Below are positions 10,366-22,455 of a stretch of 64,000 nt of DNA, in pieces. Below the pieces are notes generated by a model that did not search any database, was not told the DNA's origin, and worked only from the letters and a program-made list of their open reading frames with translations. Made by a program: the position numbers and the translations under genes. The stretch's first letter is position 1. Each line of letters opens with the position of its first letter. Where the stretch lies: NCBI RefSeq assembly GCF_907165205.1, contig NC_058189.1:62121815-62185814 (forward strand). The letters run 5' to 3'. Origin of the DNA: Coccinella septempunctata. Lineage: Eukaryota > Arthropoda > Insecta > Coleoptera > Coccinellidae.

Positions 10366-10367
10366 TA

Positions 10368-10889
10368 CAGGGTGGGTAAAATTGGTGATTCTGTTTGTGC
10401 TACGATTTTGAAATGAAAACATTATACAGACACTTTTTTATAGCAATCCAGAGTCATACTATGATTTTTTCCAACTGGTTTATTTGCTGAGCTATAACAT
10501 AAAATTGTGTATTTTCGAATGAAAACAGCAGTTTATAATGGCTTAGAAAAAATCGCCATTTTAGCCATTTTAAACTACTGTTGTCATAAGAAAAAACACA
10601 TATTTATGTTATAGCTCGGGAAATATACCTGTAGGAAAAAATCATATTACGCCACGAATGTTTTCATTTCAACATCCTAGCTCAAACAGAAGCGGAGATA
10701 ATGACCAAAGTTGAAATTTTAATTTTGGCCTATAACTCGAAAACAAAAGAAGATAGAGGAATGCAGTTGATGGCATTATTAGTTTCTCGAAAAATGATGA
10801 CCGTAATGTGCCATGCATTTTCCTCTATCTCGTTGTGTTGAAAGAGTAATAGTACAAAGTATTAGTACAGATATCTCCAATTTTGCCCA
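10368..10889. mobile_element. Fold-back family B, copy 2
   Basis: Follows copy 1 tail to head across a single TA. The same inner blocks recur (TTTATTTGCTGAGCTATAAC at about 10480 and GATAATGACCAAAGTTGAAA at about 10695). It ends at TTTGCCCACC, where the truncated Tc1 fragment begins. Confidence 0.6.
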
Positions 10890-11644
10890 CCAGAACTGAA
10901 CTGAACACAGATGAGTCTAGATTCTGCCTCTACCATTGTGATCGACGTTCCCTTGTATACAGACGTCCACATGAAGGATATGCTCAGTGCAATTTCCTGA
11001 ATACTACTGGTTTCGGGGGAGGATCGATTATGGAATGGGGTGAAATATCTTTGACTGCTCGCACAGACCTAGTGGTCGTTGATAATGGAGCTATGAATGC
11101 TGATAAGTATATAAGGAACATTCTTGAAGAGCATGTAGTGCCATTTGCCCCATACATTGGTGAAAATTTCATTTTTTTGGACGATAATCCCAGACCCCAT
11201 CGTGGAATGGCCAACAAGAAGTCCAGATCTCAATCCGATTGAGCAGGTTTGGGACAACCTCAATAGAAGGCTGAGAAGTTCAGAAAATCATCCAGCTACT
11301 TTTAATGACTTAGGAATCCAACTCGGAGAAATCTGGGAAGGATTAGATCAAAACATTTTAAGATCACTCATTTTGAGTATGAACCGTTGTTGCCGAGCTG
11401 TAATAAACGCAAGGGGTGGAAATACCAAGTATTAAATCACTTATCAGCATTTCAGTATTTTGAGAATTGTTGATTTCTCTTCTTTCACATAAGATTCGGT
11501 GAAATCCTGAATTTTTCTTCCATTCAATGTGTCTTGTTTCGTTCAAAACCTTCCCGAGAGAACATAAAGTTATAAAGTCAATGTTGAGTTAACTTTCATT
11601 AAAATTGAGATTTTCAGAATGTGCGTTAATTTTTTTGCGCAGTG
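10890..11644 (+). mobile_element. Tc1-like element, 5'-truncated second copy
   Basis: Same family as 43872-45330. It starts at the catalytic segment (NTDESRFCLYHCDRRSLVYR) and keeps the right terminal repeat ending 11644 beside TA. About 45-50 bases are deleted after DDNPRPHRG, which puts the SPDLNPIE part in another frame (11145-11435). Its left edge adjoins fold-back family B sequence, so the left half was lost by deletion or replacement. Confidence 0.9.
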
Positions 11645-11646
11645 TA

Positions 11647-12540
11647 TTTGATCTGCTTCCTGATCTCTAATAATTTCGAAAAAAGATATCCGAGGTCCTT
11701 CTTTCTCCAAGTCAGTTCTCGAGATGCTCTGAGTGGTCATCGATTTTGGGACATCCTCTATAAGAACTGCGATTACAGCGATTTCTCTCCACTACTACCT
11801 CGAAATACCTGACATTAAAGCAGTAAATAACGTCTCTCCGTCAAGTTGAGATACATATTTTGTTATTCTTCTCGGTCGGATCGCATCAAGCTGAATATCC
11901 AGATTCTAGACGGTTTGCCAAAAAAAAACCCGCGACGACTGTAATATATGTTTTCGTCCCGCTTATATCAGCGCCGCCCACGTTTTCCAGGACGGCTGTT
12001 GCCGATGCCGACGACTGTCGAAAGAAATCGTCGCCACCTTCGATCGCGATTCATGTTTGGACCGTTTCCGAAGCCACCTCCGGGAAAGGGGAAAAACGAC
12101 GGGGAAGAAATAATCCCCTTTGATCTACGTTTGGTCTTGGGACGATTCGAAATAGCGGCAGTCGTTGAACCCGTGCCAAGACACGTCAAGAATTTTTACG
12201 AATAATTTGGGGAAATTGCGAAATGTGGATTGATGTTGTTTGGACGTTTTAGGAATGCTGAGTGTTCATCTTGCTAGAAATTTCAAACGGAGATTCGTTA
12301 TTTTCAACGAGTTTTCACTTTTTCCGGCAATATTAAAATTGAGAAAATGAAAAGTTTAAAGTAATCCCTAGTTCATTGACTAAATTGTGACGAAAATATC
12401 GTCGGAAACGGGTTTTGGGGCTAGTACTTGACCCTTGAGTAGGGATGTAAACCAAATATCGATATGTCAGAGATTTCGATGTTCCAATTATTGTAAGACA
12501 TCGATGTTCGGGTTTATCCAGGGATTTCAAGGGAATCATA
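11647..12540. other. Less AT-rich stretch without a recognised gene
   Basis: 11930-12190 is G+C rich with frames open on both strands (plus 11948-12205 includes RFMFGPFPKPPPGKGKND). The proline-rich translation is not a known family. A worn fold-back end lies near 11720-11760. Confidence 0.35.
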
Positions 12541-13105
12541 CAGGGTGAGTCTTTGGGTCGTACAAATATTTGAACAGTAGATTCTTAAGACCAAGAGAAA
12601 CACTTTCTTTCTTTACCATTTTTCCCGAATCGGCTCGGTTTAGAAGATACAGGCTGTTGAAAAACCATTTAAAAAAAATGGATTTTTAGTTCTACCTCAC
12701 AAACGGTTTCATCGAATGAAAAGAATTTCGGAATATAGTTTTTCATTCATTCGATGAATCTTTTTCGAACACAAGATATCACCCCCGTCTTCCAGTTCTC
12801 TCATTATGACCATAACGTACCACAAAAATACCAAAAATTCAAAGAACCCAACTATTGAAATTAAGTTGATCTAATTAATATTTGAACGGTTTGTAAAATA
12901 AATGTATTCTTCATATTTTCTCGTATAATGCGCCATTTTCTAGTAGTTTGATGTTCAAAAATTAAAAAGCATCTGTGAAATTTGAAAAATCGGATACTTT
13001 GGCTGAATACAACTCTGTTTAAGAGATCCACAGATGTGTAGTGTCACCCCATCTTCTGAAGGTAATTTTGTTTTTCCATGGGTGGCACAGCTCATTATGA
13101 CAACT
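12541..13105 (-). mobile_element. F1 miniature element, copy 2, truncated
   Basis: Begins CAGGGTGAGTCTTTGGGTCG and reads the F1 consensus in reverse orientation (for example CACAAGATATCACCCCCGTC). The far terminal repeat after GGTGGCACAGCTCATTATGA is missing. Confidence 0.75.
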
Positions 13106-13129
13106 TAAAATTCGACTGGGTCACACTCG

Positions 13130-14075
13130 TTCAGCGTAATATGTATTGGGTTTGGTGATTTTCATTGTGAAAAATCAACGGTTGTTCAATAAAATGCGCC
13201 AACCAGAACTGACGAAATGGATACAGAGGATGACCTCGCGAAGTGAAATGACTTGCTATACGGTATAGCGAGGTGATTAATTGTATTTCTCCAGAAATGA
13301 AAGAAACACAACCAGGGCGGACCTACTCGACAATTTTATTCACTACCCCAAGGGCTACGCTCCATGACTGATAGCGAAGAAAAGGTCTATTTTGAGCGCA
13401 ACTACGGGATTCCACTGAGGACGAGCGGTACCTCGTATTCTCTACCCCAAGGGCTTACGCACCATGACTGATAGAAAAGAAGAGATTTCTATTTCAACAC
13501 TTATGACGCGAGAACGCGAACAGGGGGGTTGACGGCACTACCCCAAGGGCTTACGCACCATGACTGGTAGCGAAGGGAAAAGTCAGACTCGCGAAACAGG
13601 GTAAAGTACGGCAAAAGATAACAGAAAGCGGTGTCAAATAAGTAACCGGTGTAGGTCTAATAAAGAAACTGAACGGTATAGACGGGGACCTACCTCCTTT
13701 ATTCAAGGCACTCGCGGAAAACCGAAAAATAAAAATTTGGTTTCTAAGAGCACTACCTTCGTAACACAAAATTTATTCTAAATTCGCTGAACGGCTCGTC
13801 GTGCACAAAATCAAAGAAGAATCGCAGAGAAAAGAGAGTAAAGAGCGTTAAGAGACAAAAGAGAGTCAAGTGACAAAACAGGCCGTCGCGGGGGAAAATC
13901 TGCTTTTATAGGCAAATCCCCCCACACGTTCAAAATCTGAAAATTCCAGAGTGCGACAAGAGTGAAAAACGTCGTCAGCTCCGGTTTATCGCATATCAAC
14001 ATCAGAAAAACGTCAAAACCCTCAACGGCATGCAAGAAAAACAACGTTAAACACAGCTCAACGGTTTTTTACATT
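13130..14075 (-). other. LTR-like block with TATA box and three-copy repeat
   Basis: On the minus strand GCCTATAAAAGCAG (about 13905-13918) is a good TATA box, followed by a CT-rich stretch and AATAAA near 13770, an arrangement typical of retrotransposon LTRs. Downstream lie three copies of a unit starting CCCCAAGGGC on the plus strand, about 97 bp apart. No TG...CA ends, primer site or gag/pol frame was identified, so a solo LTR is only one reading. Confidence 0.3.
13345..13640. repeat. Three-copy tandem repeat of about 97 bp
   Basis: ACCCCAAGGGCTTACGCACC followed by ATGACTGATAGCGAAG recurs at 13345, 13444 and 13540. Only the first 40 bases or so of each unit are well conserved. Confidence 0.8.
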
Positions 14076-14194
14076 TACTCTGCCTACCGGAATGAATGCA
14101 CTGAAGATTTGAGAATTAAATATTTTCAAAGGCGGAAATGTGAAATGAAAGGAATGCACTAAAATAAACTGCAATTTTCTCAGAAAACTGGGAT

Positions 14195-14475
14195 TCATTA
14201 CAGAATCTTTAGGTGAACTTTTGTCAGTAGATTCTACGTATGAAAGTACCTGTTTCAGATCTGTAACTTCAAAGACAAAAAAGTTAAGAGAACTCTTCGA
14301 AATCTTCAACTTCTCATTTTTTCTAATAACTCAAAAACGAAGAATCGTAGGAGACTATGGTTCTCACCATTCTTTGTTTCTCCGAAAATGGGCTCGGAAA
14401 TATGTCTTGCGTTTTCTTCTAGCTCTTATAGTTCTCGAGATCCCCTCAGTGGACAACGAATTTTGCCCACCATGT
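14195..14475. mobile_element. Fold-back family A, right half only
   Basis: Same right-arm modules as 9718-9988, ending near TTTTGCCCACCATGTGGA. An open frame across it is a by-product of the repeat. Confidence 0.6.
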
Positions 14476-14529
14476 GGACAAACACAAAAAATATGAGCCA
14501 CACGGCTTAATTGAAAAAAAAATGAAAAA

Positions 14530-14605
14530 TTGTCAACGACCGCCTAGAAAGGCATGTGGCATTAACCGAATGGACTGGCCCGCTACCCCCCAGGCCAAAA
14601 TCGTA
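14530..14605 (+). pseudogene. Short Tc1-type transposase relic
   Basis: Around 14551 one frame reads GINRMDWPA followed by a damaged copy of the usual RSPDLNP motif. Only about 15 residues match, so this is a scrap of a different Tc1 family from the two copies described elsewhere, or possibly chance. Confidence 0.3.
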
Positions 14606-14679
14606 TTTAAGCAGGAAATTTCTTGAGTCGAGACAAGATTTCAAGACAATATGTCAAGTAAACGACAAGATTTGTTTGA

Positions 14680-15650
14680 GATGTCTAAAACACTGGTGTG
14701 CGCACTTGTCACTTTTTGCATGCATCAACATTTCAGAAAATCGGGGATATGGGATCAGTTTCGTGGCGGCGCCACCATGTCATTTGCTTCGGTCTGTCCT
14801 TGTTCTACCAAAGGAAATCCAATGATACTCTCTCGTTTTATTTTGTTTTGCGTTGATATCGAACATCGATCAAGGAATTCAAAATATGAACTGGCCCATT
14901 TTGTCAGCTGTTACGGAATATTTGTCACATACAGTTTAATTTTCGTTGCAAAAAAAAAATCTGTCAATATTTCAACACTGTCGAATAAGAGTTCGAAGGA
15001 GTATTTACCATTCTTCTTCAAGATAATTTCCGTCTCACAAATTGAATTCATGAGGGGGGTAATTCAATATGATTTTAATAAAACACAGTTGATTGGTCAA
15101 ATGTCCAATATATTCAGTTGACGGAAAGGGAATTTTCACTATATCTACTCTGGAAGAATATTTGGAGTAACAGACTGCAACAGATTAACGTATTTCTGTT
15201 TCTTAATACATGCTCACAATTCACATTACGTATTTCCAAAACAGTTTCTTTGAAATATTGCTGAAGTTTCCATAAAACTTAGCTATATCGGTACCGAATG
15301 TTCGTTCATCTGATTTGGTTCTGCTTCAAATTCCCACAAAACCGAATTCTTAGCTGTAGCTCTTGATTGTCCATACAGAAAACTGAACTTACTAAACGAC
15401 ATGTTGAATAAATGAATGTTCTACACCCCTTTCTCGAAACTAATACATTTTCACGCACCAATAATCGCTTATAAATACAACATATTCGTACGTCGTAGAA
15501 AAATATTCAAATTATTTTCAAATATCAAATGACAATGCTCTGTCAAATTCTAAACAGCGCTACCTACAGTGGGACAAACGAAACTGATCCCATATCCCCA
15601 CGAAATTCAAAACAAAATCTAATCAGTGAATACACCAGAGTTTTAGACAT
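14680..15650. repeat. Loose inverted pair, possible old element
   Basis: GATGTCTAAAACACTGGTGT and GGGGATATGGGATCAGTTTC on the left are mirrored at 15585-15645 (GAAACTGATCCCATATCCCC and ACACCAGAGTTTTAGACATC). The interior is AT rich and without recognised coding. Confidence 0.5.
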
Positions 15651-16511
15651 CTTAGATTTGTTGACTTTTTCTCATGACAAGACAAGAAGTTGGTCATCAA
15701 GATAAGAATTATTCTCTTGTAGGCCCCTAGCCATCACTTTTCGAGCAGAAAAATGTCATCTTCCTACAGCCTGAATTCAAAAAACCTCCTGAAGAATACG
15801 ATCCGGGTGACATCTGTTTCAAGCCCACACAGCTCGGATTTCATCAGCTCTTTCGAGAAAGATTTTCCATAAAAAATTTATGTTCAAAATTTCTGCGTTT
15901 CTTCTCAACCTAATCTTTCAACTTATCCTCGGAATAAAGATCTCTGACATCTTACCTTGAACTCACGAAAATTCGGAGCTTATTATGAAGTACCCCCGAA
16001 CCTCGGGCAATTTTCGATCCTTTCATGTTTTTAATAATAGACCGACGGGGCGGGGGCGGGGTGACCTTAAATAATGAGATAACCGAAGATGAACATTCCA
16101 AATTAAAGGGACGAGTAGGTCTCCAGTTTCTCCACGACATCTTGACGAGCACGAGAGGAAATGTCCTGGATGCCCACGGGAATTATTAAAGGGTGGGCGG
16201 CGGTGGTGAAATATTTGCCTGCTATGCGGAACGGGCACGTAGAAGGGACTTGAGCTTTGGTCCAAATTAAAAGCGCTGCCGGAGAAGGAATTGGAAGCGG
16301 TTGTTGTCGTGATGAAATCGATTAATATTCGATGATTGAAGACTATGGAAATGACTTGGTCTTGAGTGACATCGTATTAAAGTTCTTCGCCTGGTATGAT
16401 GGAGTAGTAATGGTCGGAACTTTTTTATAAGGGGAAAAACTGCGGACGTGGATTTTTTCAAGTTTTTCACAGCTGGTATCAAATTTTCACGGTTTACGTT
16501 TTGAGACGGTG
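15651..16511. other. Unique-looking DNA, no gene recognised
   Basis: 16000-16260 is G+C richer with overlapping minus-strand frames (16023-16265, 16267-16482) that resemble no family. Could be conserved non-coding DNA. Confidence 0.35.
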
Positions 16512-16880
16512 AATAGGGAATACTCCTTCTGACGAAAATGATGTATTTTTTATGAGATATCTTTGAAACGTCACATTTTGAAAAACCATTTCAACCGTTT
16601 CCCAAAAAAAAATTATTTTAAGCACTTAAAAATGAAAAATAAAAATGAGTATTTAAAGTTCAAAGCATTTGATGAGAATTGCACAAGTTGGCAACATCGA
16701 CTGAAATATGCCTTGATAGTAAAGGACAATAAATACATTATCTTGATGAGATAGACAAGTTGGCAACATCGACTGAAATATGCCTTGATAGTAAAGGACA
16801 ATAAATACATTATCTTGATGAGATAGACAAAGATGGCTATCTATGAAGTCTGCGACGAACGAGAAAGGTCGTTTCTTCTT
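16512..16880. repeat. Repeat family C, copy 2, truncated, with an internal duplication
   Basis: Same left end (AATAGGGAATACTCCTTCTG). It loses the right part after about 16875. A 72-bp stretch is exactly duplicated in tandem (starts 16683 and 16755). Confidence 0.7.
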
Positions 16881-17127
16881 CGAAATACACTACTCAAAAA
16901 TGTAGTACACATGTGACAATATACAGGATGGGCTTTTGAAAACGAAACGGACGAGATAATGGATAGAATTAAATTATCTAGAGAAATGCTCAGACACAAC
17001 TTTGAAGATCAAATTTACAGCGGTTTTCCTTCAGCCTTCAGTGTTACAACCCCAACCCCTGAAATGTGAATAGGGAAAATGGTATGCGTGATACATCATT
17101 TTGAAGGTCTATTTGTTTGTTTCTAAT

Positions 17128-18410
17128 AGTTGGGGAGCCCAAGAGGGAAATTCGGGATTTACTCGAGCGTGTCAGATTAATATAAGGGGACATACCTTGG
17201 ACCCTGTAGAGTACCTCTACCAAAAATTAGACCTCTATATAAGGAGAGTTGTCTAAGACGGCCTGTCAGAAAAGTAAAAAAAAACGATTATTGTACATAC
17301 TGGAGCGGGTCAGATTAAGATATATGTGGTTAATTACATGTTGAAAAGTATATATTCTCTTAATCTGACAATTGAAGCGTGTCGAAAATGTGTGGGAGGG
17401 CGCCAAAGTTGCAAAAAAAAACACGTCACGGGTACATTCTTGAGCGCGGTGGCGTTTTTTCCTTATTTTGAAGCTAATGATTCAAGAATAACGGAAAAAA
17501 TATAATCTGACAGTTTTAGCAAGTCGAAACAATAAAAATTGGCCATAAAGGTCACAAAACTCAAAGTTTTTGAATTATCTAGTCCCCTGGGCTTCAAATC
17601 ATTTTCGCATTCATTATTAAAGTTGTAGAGCATAACATTCTCTACAAATTTTGTCCCAAGCAATTTTTTCTACGTTCAAACGTTTTTGAGATATATGACG
17701 ATTAATACGAGGTGTTTAGCGATACATGCTGAAGTGAAAATTCACTTGTTGGAAAATAGTACATTCTAAGGTTCAGTCACAGACAACACCAAAATTTTCG
17801 TGACTAATTTCGAAATTATCATCATAGAAATAACTTGTCATTTTGACAATTGTAGATTAGACTGGGATTCTACATTGACCTTGCCCTTTCGCATGTGTGG
17901 CTAAGCTCCTCACCCTTATCGCCCTCTAACTCGAGAAAACGATAAGAGGTACAGGGAGGGAAATATTCGAAAAAAAGGGATTTTTATCATCTTCAAAGTG
18001 TCAGATTAAGAAAACCCCCCCGATTAATGTCAGATTAATGGGTCAACACGTCTACAACACCCATATTAACCATCTGTATGAAAATCTATATCCTCCAAAA
18101 ATCTGACACGCTGGAAATTTTTTTTTACCATTTTCAACTCTTCCGTATGGCGAGTCCCACCTCGAAAACTATCAGATCAGCATGAATTCATTATCAGAGA
18201 CACGTAGGGCATATACAGTATCTTAATCTGACACGCTCGAGTATGTAGACCTGACGATTTTTTTTTACATCTTTGAGACCCTGCAGACCATTTTGTAAAA
18301 GTGCATACATCATAGAACCCTTCTTTCTTTTTACCATCTAATCTTCATAATCCACTAGGTCTCCACGACGCTCGAGTAAATCCCGATTTAGCATCGTCGG
18401 CTCCCCAACT
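17128..18410. mobile_element. Family D element, copy 1 (TGTCAGATTAA-rich, 5-bp duplication)
   Basis: A 1,283-bp element starting AGTTGGGGAGCC and ending GGCTCCCCAACT, with an inner shared block CGGGATTTACTCGAGCGT near each end. The motif CTCGAGCGTGTCAGATTAA, whole or partial, recurs about ten times, inverted between the two halves (for example 17161, 17301, 17342, 17508, 17998, 18100, 18224). Flanks are CTAAT and ATAAT, a near 5-bp duplication. No coding frame is recognisable. The superfamily is unknown. Confidence 0.8.
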
Positions 18411-20262
18411 ATAATTATGTATTTCTCTTTAGACGATATCATCTGTCATGAACCAGATATCAAAATATTACTGTCCCTTTCATAAACAATTTAGGTTATA
18501 ATGGTTTATTCCCTTCACTCATTGACATAAAGATTTGAAATAGTATTTTCTTTGAAAAACAAGTACAGGAACCGTACAGAAGATTTATAGTCAAATCTAT
18601 TAGATAAATCAGTTAATATTCGATTGATTTATACAGCATGCTTACAGGAGAAACTAATGTTCGTCAAAATTCAAATGCGAATGTTTCGAAAACTAATGAA
18701 TTGAATGAAAACAAAATGAATATTTTTATAGTTTACATCTGGCAGTAAGGTCTGTAAACTGCAAATCAATCTTGAATATCTACAACCATTATTCTATTTC
18801 GACAGAAACGACTAGGTCTTCTTAGCCAGTGATAGAACATTTAGGTAAACAATAAAGCGTAAATGGACGAATTATACAAATTGTCCTCATCCTCTCTGGA
18901 GCATCTAAGTAATATACAAACGAGCTTGTAATAGATGAATATCGTCTGGATATGTTGGCGAATGTGGACTTCAACAGCTTCTTATTTATCTAATGGGGAA
19001 CGAAGCTCAACTTTGAAAACCCTTGAAATTTTCACGTTAACCACTTGAAGTTACTGAGGAACAAAGAATGAAGGATAGAAATGAGGAAAGAATTGAAATT
19101 GAAATCGGGAACAGAGTGAAAAATGTCAAATTTCCATGGTCAACCGACTGCTAAAAAAAAAGTGAATATAGTATACTTGTAGATTATGTTGTAATTTTAT
19201 ATACCTACATCAAAGCGCGTCGCCGCTAGGTATTCCACTACCTGACCTTGAGAGTGGGTGCTGACTAATGTACACCCTCAATACTAAATCATATTTAATT
19301 ATGAGCCATTACAAAACTCTTGCCGATTTTCGTTGCCAGCTCTGTCGGACTATATGGTTTCTCGAAAATGGATCGTAAAAGTTTTTCTCGTTCATGGGCA
19401 CTTGCCGGGGAGGTCAAAATCTACAACCTTTCGAATATTCGGGAAATTTAACCGAAAGCTATTTTTAATATACCTACCTACATGATGAGGGGTCCTTTTC
19501 GCACGTGTTGATGCCAGTCCGCAACATGCAATTTTTTTTTGTGTCGCAATCGGTAAACACAGAGTTATTTCCATACGAATTTCATATTTGAAACCCGGAT
19601 TATAATCTCGCGGGTATATTCCCGGTTATTCCATTCAGGTTCCAATCGCTATTCGGGATCAACAAATATGCTCATTCATAGAATCCGGATAATTCCCACC
19701 CGTACAATTCTAGTAGCTATAAGTATGATTATTTAATTTCGGTTCTCTAAAATAAACTCGGCCGAACTCGAAATAGAAGCCTATTTTTAGTCCGCGGATT
19801 ATCATTTTACTGGGGAAAAATGATATTTCATACGGTTGTGCATTCGTGAAAAATTCAGAACAAATAGCTGGGAAATTAAACACGTCCACCTTGTGTTCGA
19901 CACGCGAGAAGTGAATTTCATTTCCCTAAGTCGATATTTAGATCTACGGAAATTTTGCCGAGGATTATGTTCCTTGCAAGCCTCACGAACTAGTCTTGGT
20001 GTAGTGTTCTGAGCTGACATGCAAAAAAAATTACGGAATTAACAAGTCAAGTCCTCTTCCTTCTGCTGAGCGCTTAGCACAAGGCTCAGAAATCCACCAA
20101 CACTCTTTATTTATGTACGAGAAAATGCTTCTTTCAATTCATTGTTAGAAACAATGTACTATCCACAAGTAGATTTTTTTTAAACGTCTCTAAAATACCT
20201 CAAAAGGTGAAAAAAAAGTTTTCCTGAGTCATTTTCTTTCCTGACAGAATATATAGACATCA
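18411..20262. other. No gene seen apart from an element R tip
   Basis: AT-rich with many stops. 19370-19990 is somewhat G+C richer but shows no exon-like frame with splice sites. Confidence 0.35.
19122..19174 (+). mobile_element. Element R terminal fragment
   Basis: ATGTCAAATTTCCATGGTC followed by AACCGACTGCT and GAATATAGTATA, the right end only. Confidence 0.5.
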
Positions 20263-20809
20263 TAGACTCCATTTCCTCTTATTTTAGCACTCGGTTGGCC
20301 ATGGAAATTTGACACATTTCACTCTGTATAGTACGAAAATGTGGGGTTATGAAGCTTGTCAAAACATATGTTATTACGGATTTTATCACGATGTCGAATC
20401 TCTTCGGAAAATATGTAACGAACATAATTGAAGTTTATACAAACGGATTGAAGGCATACCAAATCCAGTTAATTGCATGAAAAATACAAGAGATCAGTAC
20501 AATATCATAATATGCACTAGCTTGAGGAGAGTTAATGTTCGTTATCTTCTTTGGCTAAAGTTTGAACACGTTACACCAGTCGTAGATTTCAAAAATATTA
20601 ACCTGAAGATTAAATCCATATATTGCAGTGGTTGGGAATGGGTACCTCCAGAAGGAATTAACAGATAATTACAAGAATGTTAAATTCTTCAACCAAAATC
20701 ATCTAGCATCACTATAAGTAAAAGGAATTAAAGGCAGTTTCAAGTCAAGATGAACTTCACCTTTGAAAAAAATTTTTACATGAATAAACAATTAACAGGA
20801 CAACTGGGT
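20263..20809 (-). mobile_element. Element R, fragment, opposite orientation
   Basis: Starts with the worn end (ATTTTAGCACTCGGTTGGCC) and contains ATTGCAGTGGTTGGGAATGG, also found in the other copies. It ends inside the element near CAATTAACAGGACAACTGG. Confidence 0.65.
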
Positions 20810-21355
20810 CTAAGACGTCTGAGATACAACCCCTAGAAGTCCCACAAAATTTCATTGAATTTCAAGTACGGGACTGTGGAAGGTGACTCCGGTACAGCAA
20901 AAACAAAGCAAAACATAGACATATGGCTGGACAATGAATGGTTCAGTACCAAGTTCATCGGATTAGATGTATCAGGTCACTCTTGAGAGAATCATAATTT
21001 TTGTATCGCTATTTGGGGTGAAAAAAAATGTAGAAAATCTAGGCAGTTTCTTGAAAAAACCTATGTTAGCTATGTTGAAAAAGTGCTATGATCTTTCCCC
21101 ATTTCATCCCAATTTCAAGACGATTGTTGGAATGTTAAAAGAAGAAGATTGCGATGCCCATTGTGTCCTAAGTCTCTTCTGTCAGTTAGTATCGAAATGA
21201 GCTATCTCATAAAATCGTGTAAGTTACTAAAAAATAATGAGAAAAATACGGCAACCCTAAGTTTCCATTTTCATTACAACGTGAATATCGAACGAGCCAA
21301 TATCCTGAACGAAACCACATGGTCGAATCTCTTGAGAAAGTTGGACGCTATCTAA
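20810..21355 (+). other. Possible decayed coding sequence, unrecognised
   Basis: Several short frames in succession (20967-21200, LKKCYDLSPFHPNFKTIVGM; 21149-21355) have coding-like composition, suggesting an old mobile-element protein. No motif identifies it. Confidence 0.25.
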
Positions 21356-21570
21356 TGAATATTTGAACGTTTGGTAAAATAATAGTATTCTTCATATTTT
21401 CTCGTATAATGCGCCGTTTTCTAGTAATTTGAAAGAAAATATCTGTGAAATTCGAAAAATTGGATACTTTGACCTGATGCAACTCTTTTCAAAAGATGCC
21501 CAGATGTGTAGAGTCACAGATTTAGCTAGTTAATCTGAAGGTAGTTTTGTTCTTTCCAAAGATGGCACAA
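21356..21570 (-). mobile_element. F1 fragment
   Basis: Internal F1 sequence in reverse orientation (TTCTCGTATAATGCGCC, GTGTAGAGTCACAGA, ATGGCACAACTCATTATGA); no ends. Confidence 0.6.
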
Positions 21571-21595
21571 CTCATTATGAAAACACTCAATGGCC

Positions 21596-21755
21596 AACAG
21601 CGGATTTCATAAAACTTTGATTGTCCGATCAACGATTTGACAGTCACTCAATTTCTGGAACGAAATCAATGAAACCTTTTCATTTCTGCATATATTGAAA
21701 ATGTATCAATTGAGAATAATTGAATGGACATATAAGCATCATAATTTGATGCGAC
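21596..21755. repeat. Dispersed repeat, copy 1
   Basis: GCGGATTTCATAAAACTTTG, ATTTGACAGTCACTC and TGAATGGACATATAA are shared with 50835-50990. Confidence 0.6.
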
Positions 21756-21874
21756 AATGATATTCTGAATAATTATGACTGAATTATGGATTGAAAACAA
21801 ATTGACTTCTATTCGTCAATCAAGCGTTGATTCCCCGATCAAGCTTTATGAAACCCGAGGTATATCTTTTTATA

Positions 21875-21965
21875 AGGACCGAATCGAAAAAAGTGGAATA
21901 GGAAAAAAGTGTTTCTTTTGTCCTCTATTGTTAAAACAATTGTATGAGTCAAAGACTCACTCTGT
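21875..21965 (+). mobile_element. F1 terminal fragment
   Basis: Reads AAAAGTGTTTCTTTTG, then GAGTCAAAGACTCACTCTGT, the F1 right end. Confidence 0.55.
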
Positions 21966-22453
21966 AGAAGGAATTCGTTCTTTTATAAATGGGGCACCTC
22001 TTCTCAACACAGTTTTTCAGTGGCAGATTAGTCGAAAAGCATCCCATTACTGGTTTTTCAAAAATGTCATCCGCTTTTCAACTTGATTCTTGATATGAGA
22101 TACCTTATTGTACGAAAATTAAAATAAACGGCGGAAAATCCCCTTTTTTAATGTCCGCCGAGCAATATTTTCTTGGTGAAAAATCGGCTTGTAACGTCTC
22201 TTGGCTTCAGTCCATACCGCATCCAAGTTTCTTGTTTATGAATCATTTTCAACGATTTGGAATTGCTTGTTCTCCATGCGTTTGGCAGAAATCCTCTCCG
22301 ATTTTACTTCAACTTATGAGTCTTCGTTCATTTTCTCTTCCTCTATACGTTCTTTGTCTATCACGTCAAATTATCCCGTTTTAAGCTGGAGATTTCTTCC
22401 GTTCAAAGAAGCCTCTCATAATGCTACTTGAAAAACTCCCGAAATTAAAGAAG
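21966..22453. other. No gene recognised
   Basis: Overlapping frames at 22151-22384 and 22201-22431 have no recognisable content. Ends at the mariner b insertion site. Confidence 0.35.
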
Positions 22454-22455
22454 TA

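Noticed and set aside
13551..14044. Minus-strand frames of 72 and 77 codons
   Set aside because: They fall inside the LTR-like block, with no similarity to gag or envelope sequence, and are interrupted by the TATA region.
21775..22086. 103-codon plus-strand frame
   Set aside because: Runs through an F1 terminal fragment; the frame is an accident of the repeat.
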